Source: Nematostella vectensis (taxonomy: Eukaryota > Cnidaria > Anthozoa > Actiniaria > Edwardsiidae). From it: a stretch of 64,000 nucleotides of DNA. The DNA lies in the NCBI RefSeq assembly GCF_932526225.1, contig NC_064035.1, positions 9,969,296 through 10,033,295 on the forward strand, given 5' to 3'. Made by a program: the position numbers and the translations under genes. This document shows positions 61,337 to 64,000 of the stretch, one piece after another (the stretch's first letter is position 1; each line of letters begins with the position of its first letter). The notes beneath the pieces are model-generated. The model saw nothing but the letters and a program-made list of their open reading frames with translations. It had not been told where the DNA came from and did not search any database.

Positions 61337-63380
61337 GATTCCTTCTGCACCTGTTGGTCTGATAAAGACTCGTTCATTAATGCGTTTGATTGAGTCCCCA
61401 ATGCCGTTGCCGCTGATAAGTTGGGTTGAATTATAGATCAATCAGAATGCAACTGTTTTCGGCAAAGTTGAATGAACCATTATGGCTTTGAAGAAACTCC
61501 CTAATGTCATTTTTCATTCTCCCTAATGCCTTTTTTCATTCTATAAGGCACGTTGGCACGCAAAGAGATGTAAAATTATACTTGATTTAATGCCTTGATA
61601 TTATTTTAATAATAACTTTAACCTCTGCTTTTCTACTAAAGCATCGAGTGTGTCATGTTATAACTTATATCGGCCAGAGCATGAATACGCCTTGGCTGGC
61701 AATACGTCTTTTCTCTTTTCGGCTTTCTTTGAAATTTTGCATTTTCTATTTCTATATCATTGTTTTATTTGTAAACAGGTGTGATTGTTTATCCAATTAG
61801 GGTCCAGATTGTATCGGCCCATTTTCCGATGACGATTATACATATTTGGAATTATAGGTGTAATCGCACATAGGTTTTTCGGCGGGTCAGTACGCAGCTC
61901 TTACAAGCTGCAATTTGATTGGGCAAATGGTCAATATCCGCACTTCTACACAAAGAACGAGAAGAATAGAGACAAAAGAACTCCTTTGTAGAACAAAGCA
62001 GCTGCGTACTTACTCTTTTCGGCGATTAAATATTATATAAAATATTTAAATGAAATGAGCAATTAGAACAAAAATAATGATATTTTCTGTATATTACTAT
62101 ATACCATTACATCATGTGTTACGATATGTAAGCTAAATACACATATTACTATATTATACTATGTATGCGTTACGCTATGTAAGCCAAACGGAAATAATTT
62201 CCAATGTACCACGCACACGAGTTGCAGGGGACCTGCCAGTAATCTCAAGCGCAAAGTAAAACGCGTGGGGACACTTGCTGAGTAAACAGCTAATAAAATA
62301 TATAGATTTAATGTGAACAACAATTGACAACAACTCTATCAGGTATATTCAATATCAATATCAGCTGTAGTGCTCCAATCCTGAGCGAATGCAACCCAAA
62401 ATTTGATGTATTTAAACCTATTAATAGCTTTAAACGTATTACTCAGTATAACCTCTCTGGCTCTTAGCTCGAGAATATGAAAATCTGGTACTAGGCCTTA
62501 GAAAATAACCTGTTGTCTTATTTCCAAGTGATCTAAATAATACTCATCTGACTTAATGTCATCAAGTGCTAAGTTAGCATATCTCATAAGCATATTCAAT
62601 GGGCAAGTAGGCTTGCCTACTCTGGCAACGAATCCGGATACCTCCGGATACGCTCTCGAAAATGAATCAAAATGAATCCGTATGACGGCACCCTGTACTT
62701 TTCAGCGTTTTCAAACGTTTGAATCCGTGTTAGTGTGGACGGCTGGATCCAGGCGAACACGATTCGAAAACGATAGTGTGGACGCGAATCAAGTGATGCG
62801 TTTACGGTGAATAATCCGGATACTTTTGAATCCGTGTTAGTGTGGACTTTTTTTGGATAAATTGTACAGTGTTGCCCCAATTACGGAGAATGAAAGAAAA
62901 TTAAAAATATTTTTCTGTACGCGCGCGTCCCCACTTTCGCGCATTCAATTTTTGACCAATCAGAGACGCGAGGGGCACGGTCACGGGGAAAATCCACAGG
63001 AATCCCATCGTGACCACGGGAACTTTATCGTATAGCTATACCACTTTTCTATGACTATGGGGCTCCGTTATAAATTTTTCTAGCTTAAGATACCCTAAGG
63101 AATAGGACTAATGGATTTGACTTTTATACTATTTATCCCTTGGGTATTTCCATCAGAATTTACCAAATAAATAAATAACTCCCCCCACTTTTAACAGCCT
63201 ATCAAAGTGAAACACCAATGTACTGGGTCAGTGTTTTTTCTTGTTTGGTTTGAAATTTGCCCAAGAACCTGATCTATACTTCTGCTGTACAGTAGTTTTT
63301 GTATCACCTTAGTTTGGTGGATATCCTCAAGACAATTTATCCCTTTGACTAATGGCTTACCATCTTGATCTTGTTTTGTT
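61337..63380. other. Repeat-rich right flank, no confident gene
   Basis: Around 61870-62015 GTACGCAGCT and AGCTGCGTAC form an inverted pair, with TTTTCGGCG copies outside them, a probable small MITE. Around 62620-62850, GAATCCGGATAC, AAACG and GTGTTAGTGTGGAC recur in both orientations, typical of a transposon terminus. I found no supported coding exon. Confidence 0.45.
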
Positions 63381-63390
63381 TAATTTGCAG

Positions 63391-63434
63391 TTGAGGAGTG
63401 GGAGGAACCCTTCTCAGATTGTAAACATTCCTGA
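63391..63434 (+). other. Possible terminal exon
   Basis: A strong acceptor (TTTGTTTAATTTGCAG) is followed by 44 nt reading (x)EEWEEPFSDCKHS and a TGA. No upstream exon could be joined within the window. It could be the last exon of a gene on the plus strand or chance. Confidence 0.2.
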
Positions 63435-64000
63435 ACTTACGTAGGCTCAATTTCCTTGGAACCGAGCATAGAACTTATGAAGTCTCTAACCAAACTTGAG
63501 TAACTGACTAAACAGTAATGATGACTCAGCTCGTTATTTTAAACCAACAATAATAATTTAAACAATCATCTCTTGGTTCAAAGCCCCAGATGAACTGGTA
63601 GCCTAAAGCATAACAAATGTAAAGCTTTATTGCAATGATAAAAAACTCAGTTTATCGAGTAAAACTGGATGCATTACAGTAGTGCTAGAACTGTTGACAG
63701 CGAATACAGTATTGATCCTAATATGTATAATTTGTCAGAGCTTTCCAAAATACTTGAATGCTTTTTCGGATTGCGTAAAAAATATTGATGGATGAAGGAG
63801 CAAAAATGAAATAAAATAGCTTTAACAACTGAAATTGTGTTCAAGACGTAGTAGGAACAAAATCAGTAACACAGTAGCACATATTTCAAAAAGGTTGAAG
63901 TAGTTTTTCTAAAAAAAAGGGTTCCTACTTCAGACAACCAAAGGACGATTCTCTAAAATTATTGCTAGCATCTGGTATCAAACAAGTCCAACAGCAATTC
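63435..64000. other. No feature seen
   Basis: AT-rich sequence with an ATAAAATAG stretch near 63812; nothing else supported. Confidence 0.3.

Overview
The window is animal nuclear DNA. Genes have many short exons with GT-AG introns, the base composition is AT-rich, and the intergenic space is full of small DNA transposons, poly-G/poly-C repeats and minisatellites. The gene set (cilia, tubulin folding, Golgi BAR protein, mitochondrial valine catabolism) and the repeat style suggest an anthozoan cnidarian. Nematostella vectensis is my best guess, inferred from general likeness and not from any search. All exon models below were built by hand from splice sites, reading phase and remembered family similarity.

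Layout. (1) 1-13472, minus: CFAP221 (PCDP1), a ciliary central-apparatus protein, 20 exons visible, with its 3' end beyond base 1. One intron holds about 3 kb of a 21-bp minisatellite, another a 22-bp minisatellite, and one exon's splice donor abuts a MITE. (2) 13614-20718, plus: TBCC (tubulin-folding cofactor C), divergent from CFAP221 across about 140 bp. Its 6.1-kb intron contains a complete-looking hAT-like transposon (14336-19702) with an apparently intact two-exon transposase; the transposon is itself inserted in an older repeat. (3) 23628-25562, plus: a single-exon, highly charged coiled-coil protein ending in a CaaX-like box. (4) 27206-31075, minus: ICA1 (ICA69), an arfaptin/BAR-domain Golgi protein in eight coding exons. 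One exon's 3' edge, with its splice donor, is tandemly repeated every 44 bp. (5) 33025-33657, plus: a small membrane-anchored protein of unknown function.

(6) 36163-36959, minus: a broken gene resembling the C-terminal half of a beta-class (phage-type) DNA N4/N6-methyltransferase. (7) About 37790-39733, plus: a 5'-truncated, frameshifted CR1/L2-like LINE. (8) 40147-42809, plus: a two-exon sulfotransferase-like protein. (9) 44806-47576, minus: a two-exon secreted or ER prolyl 4-hydroxylase-like dioxygenase. (10) 49337-49737, minus: a tRNA-derived SINE; 49903-50145 holds an unrecognised frameshifted coding stretch. (11) 53137-57529, minus: HIBADH in eight exons including a 17-nt microexon. It is divergent from (12) 57893-58799, plus: a small COX14-like protein. 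From 58.8 kb to the right end I see mostly repeats and no confident gene.

The neighbours do not form an operon-like pathway. The two divergent pairs (CFAP221/TBCC and HIBADH/COX14-like) probably share promoters, and each groups related functions (cilium/tubulin and mitochondrion). I found no clear new biological system. The most unusual items are the methyltransferase relic, the repeated splice donor in ICA1, the nested hAT element with a possible 5-bp target duplication, and the MITE lying against a CFAP221 splice donor.
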